Positions 7,424-17,600 of a DNA stretch of 64,000 nucleotides are shown here, piece by piece. The notes beneath the pieces are model-generated. The model had not been told where the DNA came from, did not search any database, and saw only the letters and a program-made list of their open reading frames with translations. Positions within the stretch are counted from its first letter, which is position 1. The number at the start of each line of letters is the position of its first letter. Both the position numbers and the translations under genes were made by a program. The stretch lies in NCBI GenBank assembly GCA_964211495.1, contig CAXORL010000001.1, forward strand, positions 1,116,001 through 1,180,000, in the 5' to 3' direction. The stretch is from Faucicola osloensis_B (GTDB lineage Bacteria > Pseudomonadota > Gammaproteobacteria > Pseudomonadales > Moraxellaceae).

Positions 7424-7521
7424 GATTAATTTACCTCTTATTGTGATCAAATTTTCAATAAGCCAACCTAAATTGTAATGTCATAAAAAAGTTTTGTTTC
7501 ACTATTAATAACTTACTAGAA

Positions 7522-8946
7522 TTAAGTTTTAAAATCACCAATATTTAGTTGTTCAAATACTTTATCTAATAAACCTTTTTCTTTGAGCTTTTGGAATAGA
7601 GCGTAATCATCATCACATTTATCTTCTTGATCTTTTCCATTAAGTAAATCGAAATTTATTATTTTACCTAAGCGTAAATTATCTAAATAATCAGCCCATT
7701 CGAACATCATTTCCTGGCGTTGTAGCAACTTGCTTGATGTATCATATCTACTTTTTGTACTAGTTTCTTCTAAGTGTGCGAGCTGCAATTCAATGACGTC
7801 TTTATCATACTTTAGCTCATATAAACTTGTGCTAGCCAATCCTCTAAAGCCATGACCTGTCATTTGCCCCTTATATCCCATTTTTACCAGTGCTTGGTTC
7901 AGCCAAGCATCACTGAATGGCTTATTAGTTCTAAAATTAAAAAAGACATACCTAGTATTTCCTGTAATGGGACGCATGTCATTAATAATTTTCATTGCTT
8001 GTGGAGATAATGGAATAATGTGGTCACGACGCATTTTCATTTTAGAAGAAGGGATACGCCAAACTTGTTTTAACTCATCAAGTTCATTCCATTCAAATAG
8101 TCTTAATTCTTGTGTTCTTACAAAACATAAAGCTATTAATTTAAGTGCAGAAGCCGTTTGAATATCTGCACGTTGATGATCCATACAATAGTTATCGATG
8201 CGCCTAAGTAATTCAGGAAATTCTTGAAGCTCCACCTTTTTCATTCGTGTAGCATGGTGTGGTTTTAAAGCTCTTGTTCTACCACTTGCAACATTAGCTA
8301 TATTAAAACCTTTGACATCTATAGAAAAGTTGAACACTTCACTCACTAAACCTATCGATTTGTGAGCTGTGTAGGAAGTTTTTTTTCCTTTCTCTAAAAA
8401 GTTATTTTCTATTGCTTGTCCCATTTTAATAACATCTTGAGCAGTAATAGATTGTATAGGAACATTCCCTAAATACTTGAGAATATGATTATTGAAAAAA
8501 CGAGTTGTTTTTTTAACATAATTAGGTGTAGTAATTGCTGCTTTGTGTATTAAAAAATCAGCAACTATATTTTTAAATAAATCACTTTCTGAAGCATTGA
8601 TTTTTAATTGCTTCTTTTGATCAAGTGGATCAACTCCTTGCTTTACCAGTGCTTTGAGACGATCACGCTCAATCCTTGCATCCTTAATACTCATTTCAGG
8701 TTTGAATGTTGCAGTAAACTTTTTAGTGGTAGATTTATATATACCAAATTGAATATTTTTTCGTTTTGGTTTTAAATCTCTTTCAGATTTAAAACTATAT
8801 TCAAAAATCCAGTAAATACCATCATCAGGTTTATGAAATAAATATAGATTATCCCCATCACCATGTCTAACCACTTTATCGGGAGGTTCGCTACAAATAG
8901 ATCTAATAAGCTTATCATTTAACTTATAATTTTGACGTTCCGCCAT
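7522..8946 (-). CDS. P4-type tyrosine recombinase (integrase)
   Basis: 474 residues. An N-terminal arm-binding DUF4102-like domain (about 10-115, ending ARIERDRLKALVKQGVDPL) is followed by a core-binding domain (120-215). The catalytic domain has Arg in CFVRTQELRL (about 277), His-x-x-Arg in GHGFRG (365-368), His in LAHLE (391) and the nucleophilic Tyr in SRYD (401). All are present, so it should be active. It would integrate and excise the island at a tRNA. Two ATGs are adjacent; I take the second (8946) because it is 7 nt from GGGAG, while the first (8949) is only 4 nt away. It is the last island gene before the tRNA-His 3' end. Confidence 0.93.
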   Translation of the reverse strand: MAERQNYKLNDKLIRSICSEPPDKVVRHGDGDNLYLFHKPDDGIYWIFEYSFKSERDLKPKRKNIQFGIYKSTTKKFTATFKPEMSIKDARIERDRLKALVKQGVDPLDQKKQLKINASESDLFKNIVADFLIHKAAITTPNYVKKTTRFFNNHILKYLGNVPIQSITAQDVIKMGQAIENNFLEKGKKTSYTAHKSIGLVSEVFNFSIDVKGFNIANVASGRTRALKPHHATRMKKVELQEFPELLRRIDNYCMDHQRADIQTASALKLIALCFVRTQELRLFEWNELDELKQVWRIPSSKMKMRRDHIIPLSPQAMKIINDMRPITGNTRYVFFNFRTNKPFSDAWLNQALVKMGYKGQMTGHGFRGLASTSLYELKYDKDVIELQLAHLEETSTKSRYDTSSKLLQRQEMMFEWADYLDNLRLGKIINFDLLNGKDQEDKCDDDYALFQKLKEKGLLDKVFEQLNIGDFKT

Positions 8947-9044
8947 CATTTAACTCCCTTATAATCAAGTAACGCTAAAAGTAACGCATATTATATGGTG
9001 CTTATAGGTAATAATAAGGGTAATTATAGGTATTAACAAGTAAT

Positions 9045-9076
9045 AAAAAACCCCTGAAAGCTAGTGTTTTCAGGGG
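9045..9076 (-). terminator. Rho-independent terminator after tRNA-His
   Basis: CCCCTGAAA and TTTCAGGGG form a 9-bp stem (9051-9076) followed on the minus strand by six Ts. It would stop transcription of the tRNA cluster before the divergently bounded island, about 50 bp past tRNA-His. Confidence 0.8.
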
Positions 9077-9123
9077 TCTTAAATATTCTATAGTTACTTA
9101 AGGTAACGACTAGAAATGGTATT

Positions 9124-9200
9124 TGGGGCGAATGATGGGACTCGAACCCACGACAACCGAGATCACAACCCGGGGCTCTACCAACTGAGCTACATCCGCC
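9124..9200 (-). tRNA. tRNA-His (GTG)
   Basis: Cloverleaf of 77 nt including encoded CCA. The acceptor is GCGGATG pairing with CATTCGC, and the extra G-1 opposite C73 is diagnostic of tRNA-His. The anticodon GTG is in the loop TTGTGAT. The T-loop is TTCGAGT. Its 3' end points at the integrase gene, making it the likely att site. Confidence 0.95.
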
Positions 9201-9230
9201 ATAAGGTAGGTTTTACAGACTAGCAAAATG

Positions 9231-9304
9231 CGCGCCTGACAGGATTCGAACCTGTGACCACCCACTTAGAAGGCGGGTGCTCTATCCAACTGAGCTACAG
9301 GCGC
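9231..9304 (-). tRNA. tRNA-Arg (TCT)
   Basis: 74 nt without encoded CCA (the genome reads CAT after the discriminator G). The acceptor is GCGCCTG/CAGGCGC, and the anticodon loop CTTCTAA gives TCT, decoding AGA/AGG. It is the middle gene of the Pro-Arg-His cluster. Confidence 0.93.
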
Positions 9305-9366
9305 ATAAAAAAAGCCTGCTCGGCTCTTAATTCATCTTTTTAACTTGGTTAAGTGTAAAAGATAAA

Positions 9367-9443
9367 TGGTCGGAGTGAAAGGATTCGAACCTTCGACCCC
9401 CTGGTCCCAAACCAGGTGCACTACCAAGCTGTGCTACACTCCG
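9367..9443 (-). tRNA. tRNA-Pro (TGG)
   Basis: 77 nt including CCA. The acceptor is CGGAGTG/CACTCCG, and the anticodon loop TTTGGGA in a CCTGG/CCAGG stem gives TGG. It is first in the cluster, downstream of a consensus promoter. Confidence 0.95.
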
Positions 9444-9522
9444 ATTGCCTAACTAGGCTTAATTTTTACTTCAATACCTTAGCAATGGTAAGCTTAAAGG
9501 CTATCATCGCTAAGTGGTGCGT

Positions 9523-9551
9523 ATATTAAAGCAAGTTAGTTAGGCTGTCAA
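9523..9551 (-). promoter_or_regulatory. Sigma-70 promoter of the tRNA cluster
   Basis: On the minus strand TTGACA (9546-9551) and TAATAT (9523-9528) are spaced by exactly 17 bp. This is a near-consensus stable-RNA promoter about 70 bp ahead of tRNA-Pro. Confidence 0.85.
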
Positions 9552-9595
9552 CGACTTTTTTCAATATTTTAAAAAGAGACGATGGTTATTAACGC

Positions 9596-10732
9596 CTATC
9601 TTTTGAGCGTGGCGCCAAACGCGAGCATTCGATCTAGAGGTTTTTTAGCTTGTTCGATTAACTGCGCATCAACAAAAATCTCGTGCGGTACGGCGTCAGG
9701 CGTGCCTACTTTCTCCAGTGCATGGATGATTTGGTCTAAATCATTCATCGCCATCCACGGGCAGTGCGCACATGAACGACAGGTTGCACCTTCGCCACGT
9801 GTCGGCGCTTCGATAAACACCTTATCTGGCGCCGCTTGCTGCATTTTATAAAAAATACCGCGATCCGTGGCAACGATGAACATCTTGTGCGGTAGAGTTT
9901 GCGCCGCTTTAATCAGCTGACTGGTGCTACCGACGGCATCTGCCATTTGGGTCATCTCAATCGGTGATTCTGGGTGTACCAACACGGCGGCATCGGGGTA
10001 CATCTCTTTCATGGTTTTTAGGCTGCGGCTACGGAACTCTTCATGCACGATACAAGCGCCATCCCACAGTAGCATATCTGCGCCCACTTTTTGCTGGATA
10101 TAACGCCCCAAATGCTGGTCAGGTGCCCAAATAATTTTTTCACCTTGGCTGTCTAGATGGTCAATGAGCTCAACCGCGATACTCGATGTCACCACCCAAT
10201 CTGCCCGCGCTTTAACAGCCGCTGAGGTGTTGGCATACACCACCACAGTACGGTCAGGATGTTGGTCACAAAACGCGCTAAAATCTTCAATCGGACAACC
10301 CAAATCTAGGGAGCAAGTGGCTTCTAGCGTTGGCATTAATACGGTTTTTGCTGGGCTTAGGATTTTAGCAGTCTCACCCATGAATTTGACGCCTGCAACA
10401 ATCAGCACATCAGCATCACTATCACGCCCAAACCTTGCCATCTCTAAACTATCAGACACGATACCGCCTGTAGCTTCGGCAATTGCTTGGATTTTTGGGT
10501 CGGTATAATAGTGAGCAATTAACGTGGCATTATGCTGTTTTAACAAATCAGCAATGCGCTGTTTTTTTTCTGCAAATTCGGCATCGTCAATCTCAATATC
10601 TTGGGGTATACCCAGTTTATCGAGATGTTGTTTGACAATGTCTTTGGCGGACACTGCTATCAGTTGCTCATTATTTGCTAATAGAGGATTGGCTAGATGG
10701 GTAGTTGCTTGTGGCGTACTTGATTGTTGCAT
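9596..10732 (-). CDS. nadA: Quinolinate synthase NadA
   Basis: 378 residues; condenses iminoaspartate with dihydroxyacetone phosphate to quinolinate in de novo NAD synthesis. The [4Fe-4S] ligands are Cys140 (EATCSLD), Cys227 (DGACIVH) and Cys324 (CRSCAHCPWM). Their spacing of 87 and 97 residues is the same as in E. coli NadA (113, 200, 297). Substrate-binding segments AHYYTDP and VYANTSAAVKA are present. I take the ATG at 10732 (AAGGAG six bases upstream). Another in-frame ATG at 10792 also has AGGAG at good spacing and would add 20 residues. It appears to be a single gene, not an operon with nadB/nadC here. Confidence 0.95.
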   Translation of the reverse strand: MQQSSTPQATTHLANPLLANNEQLIAVSAKDIVKQHLDKLGIPQDIEIDDAEFAEKKQRIADLLKQHNATLIAHYYTDPKIQAIAEATGGIVSDSLEMARFGRDSDADVLIVAGVKFMGETAKILSPAKTVLMPTLEATCSLDLGCPIEDFSAFCDQHPDRTVVVYANTSAAVKARADWVVTSSIAVELIDHLDSQGEKIIWAPDQHLGRYIQQKVGADMLLWDGACIVHEEFRSRSLKTMKEMYPDAAVLVHPESPIEMTQMADAVGSTSQLIKAAQTLPHKMFIVATDRGIFYKMQQAAPDKVFIEAPTRGEGATCRSCAHCPWMAMNDLDQIIHALEKVGTPDAVPHEIFVDAQLIEQAKKPLDRMLAFGATLKR

Positions 10733-10756
10733 GAAAAACTCCTTCTCATGAGATGA

Positions 10757-10781
10757 CTTACCCATGTCTATCACGGGTAAG
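10757..10781. promoter_or_regulatory. Hairpin/operator-like inverted repeat in the nadA leader
   Basis: CTTACCC and GGGTAAG form a perfect 7-bp inverted repeat with an 11-nt spacer between the two possible nadA starts. It could be an operator for an NAD-responsive regulator or an mRNA hairpin; nothing in the sequence decides. Confidence 0.4.
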
Positions 10782-10808
10782 TAGCAATTCATTGATTCTC
10801 CTGCTGTT

Positions 10809-10817
10809 ACTATAGCA
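10809..10817 (-). promoter_or_regulatory. Candidate extended -10 promoter for nadA
   Basis: TGCTATAGT on the minus strand is an extended -10 box about 75 nt before the nadA ATG at 10732. No clear -35 is seen. Confidence 0.35.
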
Positions 10818-10919
10818 AACTTTTTTGCGCAAGGTGAATCAATTGCGACTAGTAACTGATATAAGGGTAATTTGGCTAAATTAAATACTGGGACCAATTA
10901 AAATGTTATTAAGGCTCAA

Positions 10920-12362
10920 TCATGACGCTTTTGCTTTTACTAAACGTTTTAACAGCGCGCGCGCGCTATAGCCGATTAAGCCAATATAGACCAGTAATAA
11001 GGTATTGGATAACCAAAAATTCATTTGAAAAGCACTGACGATTATCACGCTAAAGAGTATCAGCGTACCCAAAAAGAAAACGATTTTTTTGGTTTGGTAA
11101 GGTATCGGATAAAAATGCTGTCCAAGCGCATACGATACTATCATCATGAGGAAGTAAACAAAAAGCGTCACCCACGCCGACACCATAAAGCCGTATTGTT
11201 TTAAAAATAGCATATGGAGCAAAATAGTCAGTCCTGCCCCAAGCCATGAGATGGCTGAGCCAATCCCAGTACGGTCAGTCACCTTATACCAAGTTGATAG
11301 GTTGTAATAAATCCCAAAACATAGGTTTGCAATGACGATAATCGGCACGATATTAATCGCTGTCCAATAACTGGGATCGGTGATAAATAACCGTTTGAGC
11401 CATGAAATATTGGCAATAATCCCAAGCGCCACCACCGATGCAAATAAAGCAAAGTACTCTGTCATCATGGCATAAGTATGTTTGGCATTGGCGTGGTGCA
11501 TTTGTTTGAATAAAAACGGCTCAATCCCCATCCGATACGCGGTCACAAACAAAGTCATTAACACCGCCAGTTTGTAGCAGCCACCGTATGCCCCCGCATC
11601 GCCTTTATCAATCATATAATATTGAATGATTTTATCGAAGTTTTCATTCACCATAAACGCCAACCCTGCCAGCATGACCGGATAAGAATAACGAATCATA
11701 CGTTTAAACAAGGCTTTATCAAAATGCCAGCGTACTTTTTTGATAATCGGGAACAGCATCATAAAAGTGGCGAGACTGGCAACTAAATTGGCAAAGAACG
11801 GATACGCCACTTGCTCGGTCAAACCGAAACTTTTGGCAGCCTCAATGGGCACAAAGCGAAATAGCGCAATGACCACCACAGTTTGTATCAAAATTGACAC
11901 CACACGCACTACCGAATATTTCACAGGCTGGTTGTGATAACGTAGCCAAGCAAACGGAATGGTACAAATCGCATCAAAAAACGCAATCCAAGCAAACCAA
12001 CGCAAAAATTCAGGATGACTGCCATAATCCATCAGGATTGATAATGGATTGCTAAATAGCAACACCATGACCAAAAAACCGCCTGCCAACATAGCAATAA
12101 ACCAAAACGCCGTGCTAAACACATTTTTTTCGGCGGCGCCTGTTTTATCTTCTCCTGAAAAGCGAAAATAAGATGTTTCAAAACCAAAAGTGAGCACAAT
12201 ATTGATAAAAGCAATCCAGGCATATAGGCTGGTAAAGATAGCAAAGGCTTCTTTATCGATGTAATTGATATACAACGGATTGAGTAAAAAGGTAATGACA
12301 CGGGGTAAAATCGCACCGATACCATAGATAATGGTTTCACCTAACAGTCGTTTGATATTCAC
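10920..12362 (-). CDS. Polysaccharide/oligosaccharide flippase-type membrane protein (MVF/Wzx superfamily)
   Basis: 480 residues, mostly hydrophobic, with about 12-14 transmembrane segments. It has the N-terminal signature of the polysaccharide transport family (GETIIYGIGAILPRVITFLLNPLYINYI). Such proteins flip lipid-linked oligosaccharides across the inner membrane. The start is a GTG at 12362. No glycosyltransferases are nearby, so the substrate cannot be guessed; the gene sits alone between nadA and a phosphatase gene on the same strand, 33 bp after the latter. A MATE-like exporter is a less likely alternative. Confidence 0.8.
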   Translation of the reverse strand: MNIKRLLGETIIYGIGAILPRVITFLLNPLYINYIDKEAFAIFTSLYAWIAFINIVLTFGFETSYFRFSGEDKTGAAEKNVFSTAFWFIAMLAGGFLVMVLLFSNPLSILMDYGSHPEFLRWFAWIAFFDAICTIPFAWLRYHNQPVKYSVVRVVSILIQTVVVIALFRFVPIEAAKSFGLTEQVAYPFFANLVASLATFMMLFPIIKKVRWHFDKALFKRMIRYSYPVMLAGLAFMVNENFDKIIQYYMIDKGDAGAYGGCYKLAVLMTLFVTAYRMGIEPFLFKQMHHANAKHTYAMMTEYFALFASVVALGIIANISWLKRLFITDPSYWTAINIVPIIVIANLCFGIYYNLSTWYKVTDRTGIGSAISWLGAGLTILLHMLFLKQYGFMVSAWVTLFVYFLMMIVSYALGQHFYPIPYQTKKIVFFLGTLILFSVIIVSAFQMNFWLSNTLLLVYIGLIGYSARALLKRLVKAKAS

Positions 12363-12395
12363 AGGCTATCCAAAGTTAATGTCGCTTGATGGGTT

Positions 12396-12944
12396 TTAAG
12401 GTTGGCTAATAATAGGCTTTTGGCGTTGTAGTGCTAACAAAGCGTGTTGCACTTCTTGCACTTTTTTCTCAGTCAATAAATTGCTGATATTAATCCAAAT
12501 CCAGTGAAAGCCATACCCGCCGTCCTGCATTTCGATTTTGGCATGCTCAATCGTCCAGTTTTGTACCAAAATGCGATACATAGCAATAGTAATACCCGTG
12601 CGATCTGAGCCATGATAACAATGCACGAGCACCTTGTCGCCACGTGCTTGGTGCCACAAAATATCATACAAAATTTCAGCAAGTTGCTGCGGCTTAATCG
12701 CCCAAGTCATCAATGGGTGATTGATAAAAGTCAGCGGTAAGTTGGCTAAATTTTCTTCGTTATCATCGCGATCAAAAAATCGTAAATTGATAAGGGTATT
12801 GATGCCGTATTGCTGGATAATACCGATATCATCGGGCGTCAGCTGCTCACTACGAAACAGCTGCTCATCGATTTGATAAAGATTGGCATGTTGACACCGT
12901 AATTTTGCCCAAGTAGCGGGACGAAAATGCTGCGCAAATGGCAT
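12396..12944 (-). CDS. Tyrosine phosphatase family protein (DSP-like)
   Basis: 182 residues. The signature Cys-x5-Arg loop is intact as HCYHGSDRTG around residues 107-116. An upstream DRDDNEENL loop could supply the general acid Asp. The N-terminus reads LYQIDEQLFRSEQLTPDDI and NTLINLRF, the usual fold of bacterial dual-specificity-like phosphatases. There is no signal peptide, so it is cytoplasmic. The substrate is unknown. The neighbouring flippase gene, 33 bp downstream, suggests a link to surface polysaccharide, which is inference. Confidence 0.8.
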   Translation of the reverse strand: MPFAQHFRPATWAKLRCQHANLYQIDEQLFRSEQLTPDDIGIIQQYGINTLINLRFFDRDDNEENLANLPLTFINHPLMTWAIKPQQLAEILYDILWHQARGDKVLVHCYHGSDRTGITIAMYRILVQNWTIEHAKIEMQDGGYGFHWIWINISNLLTEKKVQEVQHALLALQRQKPIISQP

Positions 12945-13024
12945 GTCATTGACCTAGTAGTATGATGAATTTATGCGACATAATAGCCCAAAGTGGACAA
13001 AAACGCACCGAAATTTACCTGTAA

Positions 13025-13050
13025 AAAAACCCAATCAATATTGGGTTTTT
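13025..13050. terminator. Bidirectional rho-independent terminator after gltD
   Basis: AAAAACCCAAT and ATTGGGTTTTT form an 11-bp stem with a CAAT loop, 43 bp past the gltD stop. It separates gltBD from the phosphatase-flippase pair. Confidence 0.8.
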
Positions 13051-13092
13051 TGGTGTAATTAACAGCAAGTCTTTGCTAAAGAAGGTTTACGC

Positions 13093-14514
13093 TTAAACAT
13101 CTAGGTAATCTAGGATACCTTTAGCAGCCTCACGACCTTCCCAAATCGCGGTTACCACCAAGTCTGAACCACGTACCATATCGCCACCTGCGAAGATTTT
13201 TGGATTCTTAGTTTGGTACTTATAAGTTTGTAACTCAGGTGCAATCACCCGTCCGCTATTATCCATCTCAATGCCTTGGGTGGTAAACCAATCAGCAGGG
13301 CTGGTACGGAAACCAAATGCCATAATCACCGCATCGGCTGGCAAAATTTCTTCTGAATTGGGAATAGGCTCTGGGCTACGACGACCGCGGTTGTCGGGTT
13401 CGCCAAGTTTAGTGGTCACCACTTTAACACCGGTTACTTTACCATTTAAACCGATAATTTCAATCGGCTGACGGTTAAATAAAAACTGTACGCCTTCTTC
13501 ACGCGCGTTACGCACTTCACGACGTGAACCTGGCATATTTTCTTCATCACGGCGGTAGGCACAAGTCACAGAAGTTGCACCTTGGCGGATACTGGTACGG
13601 TTACAGTCCATCGCGGTATCACCACCGCCAAGGACGACCACTTTTTTACCTTGTAAGTCGATGTACTCTTGTGGGTTCGTTTCCCAACCTTGGCAGCGGT
13701 TGACGTTTGCGATTAAGAAGTCGAGCGCATCATACACGCCAGATAACTCTTCACCGGCATAACCGCCACGCATATAGGTATAGGTACCCATACCCATAAA
13801 CACCGCGTCATACTCACTAAGTAATTCATCAATGGTGACATCTTTACCAATCTCGGTATTTAAACGAAACTCAATGCCCATGCTTTCGAACACTTCGCGG
13901 CGGCGACGCATGACATTTTTTTCCATTTTAAATTCTGGAATACCAAAGGTCAGTAGTCCACCAATTTCAGGGCGTTTGTCAAATACCACGGGTTTGACGC
14001 CATTACGGACTAATATGTCAGCACAGCCAAGACCGGCAGGGCCTGCGCCAATCACCGCAACTTTTTTATCCGTCCAAGTCACACCGCTCATATCTGGACG
14101 CCAGCCTAGCGCAAACGCAGTATCGGTGATGTATTTTTCCACGTTACCAATGGTGACCGCCCCAAAACCGTCATTGAGGGTACAAGCCCCTTCACACAGA
14201 CGGTCTTGTGGACATACTCGCCCACAGACTTCTGGCAATGTGTTGGTTTGGTGGCATAAATCTGCCGCTTGGAAAATATGACCTTCGGTAGCCAGTTTTA
14301 ACCAGTTTGGAATGTAGTTATGAACGGGACATTTCCATTCACAGTAAGGGTTACCACATTCAAGACAGCGGTGCGCTTGGTCAGTTACCTTGTCTTGCTC
14401 AAATGGATAGTAAATCTCAACAAACTCGTGAGTACGGGTATTAATGTCTTTTTTTGAAGGGTCGACACGTGCGACGTCTAAAAACTGAAAATCGTTGTGT
14501 AATCGTTTTGCCAT
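13093..14514 (-). CDS. gltD: Glutamate synthase (NADPH) small subunit GltD
   Basis: 473 residues. Delivers electrons from NADPH through FAD and [4Fe-4S] clusters to GltB for glutamate formation from glutamine and 2-oxoglutarate. N-terminal cluster cysteines are CLECGNPYCEWKC (about 47-59) and CGRVCPQDRLCEGAC (about 97-111). The FAD-binding GAGPAGLG motif lies near residue 156, and the NADPH-binding GGGDTAMD near 297. Length and domain order match the family. It follows gltB on the same strand after 164 bp that contain a hairpin, so it is probably co-transcribed with gltB. Confidence 0.97.
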   Translation of the reverse strand: MAKRLHNDFQFLDVARVDPSKKDINTRTHEFVEIYYPFEQDKVTDQAHRCLECGNPYCEWKCPVHNYIPNWLKLATEGHIFQAADLCHQTNTLPEVCGRVCPQDRLCEGACTLNDGFGAVTIGNVEKYITDTAFALGWRPDMSGVTWTDKKVAVIGAGPAGLGCADILVRNGVKPVVFDKRPEIGGLLTFGIPEFKMEKNVMRRRREVFESMGIEFRLNTEIGKDVTIDELLSEYDAVFMGMGTYTYMRGGYAGEELSGVYDALDFLIANVNRCQGWETNPQEYIDLQGKKVVVLGGGDTAMDCNRTSIRQGATSVTCAYRRDEENMPGSRREVRNAREEGVQFLFNRQPIEIIGLNGKVTGVKVVTTKLGEPDNRGRRSPEPIPNSEEILPADAVIMAFGFRTSPADWFTTQGIEMDNSGRVIAPELQTYKYQTKNPKIFAGGDMVRGSDLVVTAIWEGREAAKGILDYLDV

Positions 14515-14610
14515 GCCCCAATGCTCCTAAAGCAATGCTCCTAAGTGTGTGGTATCCAGCGATTCACTGTATACCGACCTGCTTGATAGCGAACTTTTAA
14601 AATTTAAGTT

Positions 14611-14641
14611 AAAGGTAGAGCGCTGGTCACGCGCTACCTTT
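14611..14641. promoter_or_regulatory. Hairpin between gltB and gltD
   Basis: AAAGGTAG and CTACCTTT, extended by GCG/CGC pairs, form a stable stem-loop with no following T-run on the minus strand. It is better read as an mRNA-stability or processing element than a terminator. Confidence 0.45.
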
Positions 14642-14678
14642 AGCAATCCAATATCATCAAATTATGCTACACAATCGC

Positions 14679-17600
14679 TTATTGTGGGTCTGCCATGGTC
14701 GTTTTTAGTAGCGAAGTAATGTTCGCGGCTTTTGGTTTGACCAAATAGAACTTACGAACATAATGCTCAAAGTCGTCAAGGATGGTTTGACCCCATTGGC
14801 TACCTGTTTTTGCCACGTGTGTTTTGATAATCGACATCAAGTTGATACGGTGATTTTCTGTTTGCTCACTTGAGATACGATGCATATCGATAAGCTCATG
14901 GTTACAACGGTCAAAGAAATCGCCATCTAAGTCAAGCACGTAAGCAAAACCGCCTGTCATACCAGCACCGAAGTTTAGCCCTGTTTTACCCAACACTGTC
15001 ACCACACCACCCGTCATGTATTCACAGCAGTGGTCGCCAGTACCTTCAACCACCGCGAAACAACCTGAATTACGCACCGCAAAACGCTCACCGGCAGTAC
15101 CTGCCGCATACAGATGACCGCTTGTGGCACCATACAAACAAGTGTTACCGATGATAGCAGTTTGCTGGCTAGCAAACGTCGAGCCTTTTGGTGGGTAAAT
15201 CACGATTTCACCCCCTGCCATGCCTTTACCGACGTAGTCGTTGGCATCGCCTTCAAGCTTAATGTTTAAGCCGCCTGCATTCCACACACCTAAACTTTGA
15301 CCTGCGGTGCCGGTTAAGTGCAAGTTGATTGGCGCGCTTGCCATGCCATTGTTGCCATGCAGCGCAGCAATCTCCCCTGAGATACGTGCACCGATGGAGC
15401 GGTCACAGTTGCCAATACGATAGCTAAAGTCACCGCCTTTGGCTGATTTAATGGTATCCATCATATCGATAACCATTTGTTCAGCGAGCAAGCCTTTGTC
15501 AAATGGCTCATTGCGCTCAACCTGGCAAGTTTGTGGTTTGCCATCGCCTTTGCTATGGGTAAATAATAGCGGCGCTAAGTTTAAGTGTTGTTGCTTATTG
15601 GTGGTGCCTGACATGACTGATAGTAAGTCAGTACGACCCACAAGCTCTTCCATTGAACGCACGCCCAATGCCGCCAACCATTCACGGGTTTCTTGCGCCA
15701 CAAATCTAAAGAAATTAATCAGCATTTCGGCTTCACCGATAAAATGCTCATCGCGCAGTTCTGATTTTTGCGTTGCCACACCCGTTGGGCAGTTGTTTAA
15801 GTGACAGATACGCAAGTATTTACAGCCCACGGCAATCATTGGCGTGGTACCAAAACCAAAGCTTTCCGCCCCCAATATTGCCGCTTTAACTACGTCTAAA
15901 CCCGTTTTTAAACCACCATCTGTTTGCACGCGTACTTTATGACGTAGTCCATTTACACGAAGCGATTGGTGCGCTTCAGATAAACCCAATTCCCAAGGCG
16001 AACCTGCATAGTGAATGGACGACAAGGGTGACGCTGCAGTACCACCGTCATACCCAGAAATGGTAATCAAATCGGCATACGCTTTTGCCACACCCGTTGC
16101 AATAGTGCCTACACCTGGGCGTGACACCAATTTGACTGATACAAGCGCGTTTGGATTGACTTGTTTTAAGTCAAAAATTAGCTGCGCCAAGTCTTCAATC
16201 GAATAAATATCATGATGCGGTGGCGGTGAAATCAAGGTCACGCCTGGCACTGAGTAACGTAAACGCGCAATTAAGCTATTTACTTTACCACCGGGTAACT
16301 GACCGCCTTCACCGGGTTTTGCCCCCTGCGCGATTTTAATCTGCATCACTTCTGCAGAACGCAAATAAGCCGGCGTAACCCCAAAACGACCTGAGGCGAC
16401 TTGTTTGATTTTTGAGTTACGAATCGTGCCATAACGTGTGGGATCTTCACCGCCCTCACCCGAGTTTGAACGTCCGCCAATCGTGTTCATCGCGGTTGCA
16501 ATCGCCTCGTGCGCCTCTGGTGACAAGGCGCCTAATGACATACCTGCTGAGTCAAAGCGTTTTAGGATTTGTTCAATAGGCTCAACGTCATCAACACTGA
16601 TGGATTTGCTGGTATCTAACTGCAGCAAATCACGTAACGTCGCTACAGGGCGGCTGTTGACAATCGACGCATATTCTTTGTAGTTGTCGTAGTCGCCCGT
16701 GCGTACCGCTTTATGTAGCGCTTGAATCACATCTGGGTTGAAGGCGTGGTATTCTTTGTTAAAGACGAATTTTAACAAGCCGCCTTGGTCAAGCGGTACA
16801 CGTTTGGTAAAGGCATTGTTTGCCAAGATTTGTTGGTCAATCGCCAAATCTTCAAACGTAGCGCCTGAGATACGGCTTTCAACCCCAGTAAAGCAAAGCT
16901 CAACCACTTCTTCTGATAAACCCACGGCTTCGAACAATTGCGCGCCGCGGTAAGAAGAGACGGTCGAAATACCCATTTTTGAAAGGATTTTTAACAAGCC
17001 TTTATCCAAGCTTTTGCGGAAATTATTTTTGGCGTACAAAGGGTCACCGAGCAAGTCGCCTTTATCGACCAAGTCTGCAATCACATTGTAAGCCAAGTAT
17101 GGATAAACCGCGGTAGCACCAAACCCTAACAAGACCGCTAATTGGTGCGAATCACGTACCAAACCTGTTTCGATGATTAAGTTGGCATCTGCGCGTAAAC
17201 CCACATTAATCAAGTGATGATGCACCGCACCTGTCACCATAATGGCATTGGCAGGTACTTTACCTTTCTCGATATTGCGGTCAGATAATACAATCAATAC
17301 TTTACCTGCACGTACCGCTTCGGCAGCTTGCTCACAGATGTGTTTGATGGCATCGTCTAATGGCATTGATTCATCATAATTTAAATCAATGGTTTCAATT
17401 TCAAAACCTGGTTTTGTGACGCTGCGTAGTTGCATCATTTTGCTCGATGACAACACAGGTGATGACAACACGATACGGTTGGCGTGGTCTGGCGTGGGTT
17501 CAAAAATATTCTTTTCGCTACCCAAACAAGTTTCCAATGACATCACAATCGCTTCGCGCAGCGGATCGATTGGTGGGTTGGTAACCTGAGCGAATTGTTG

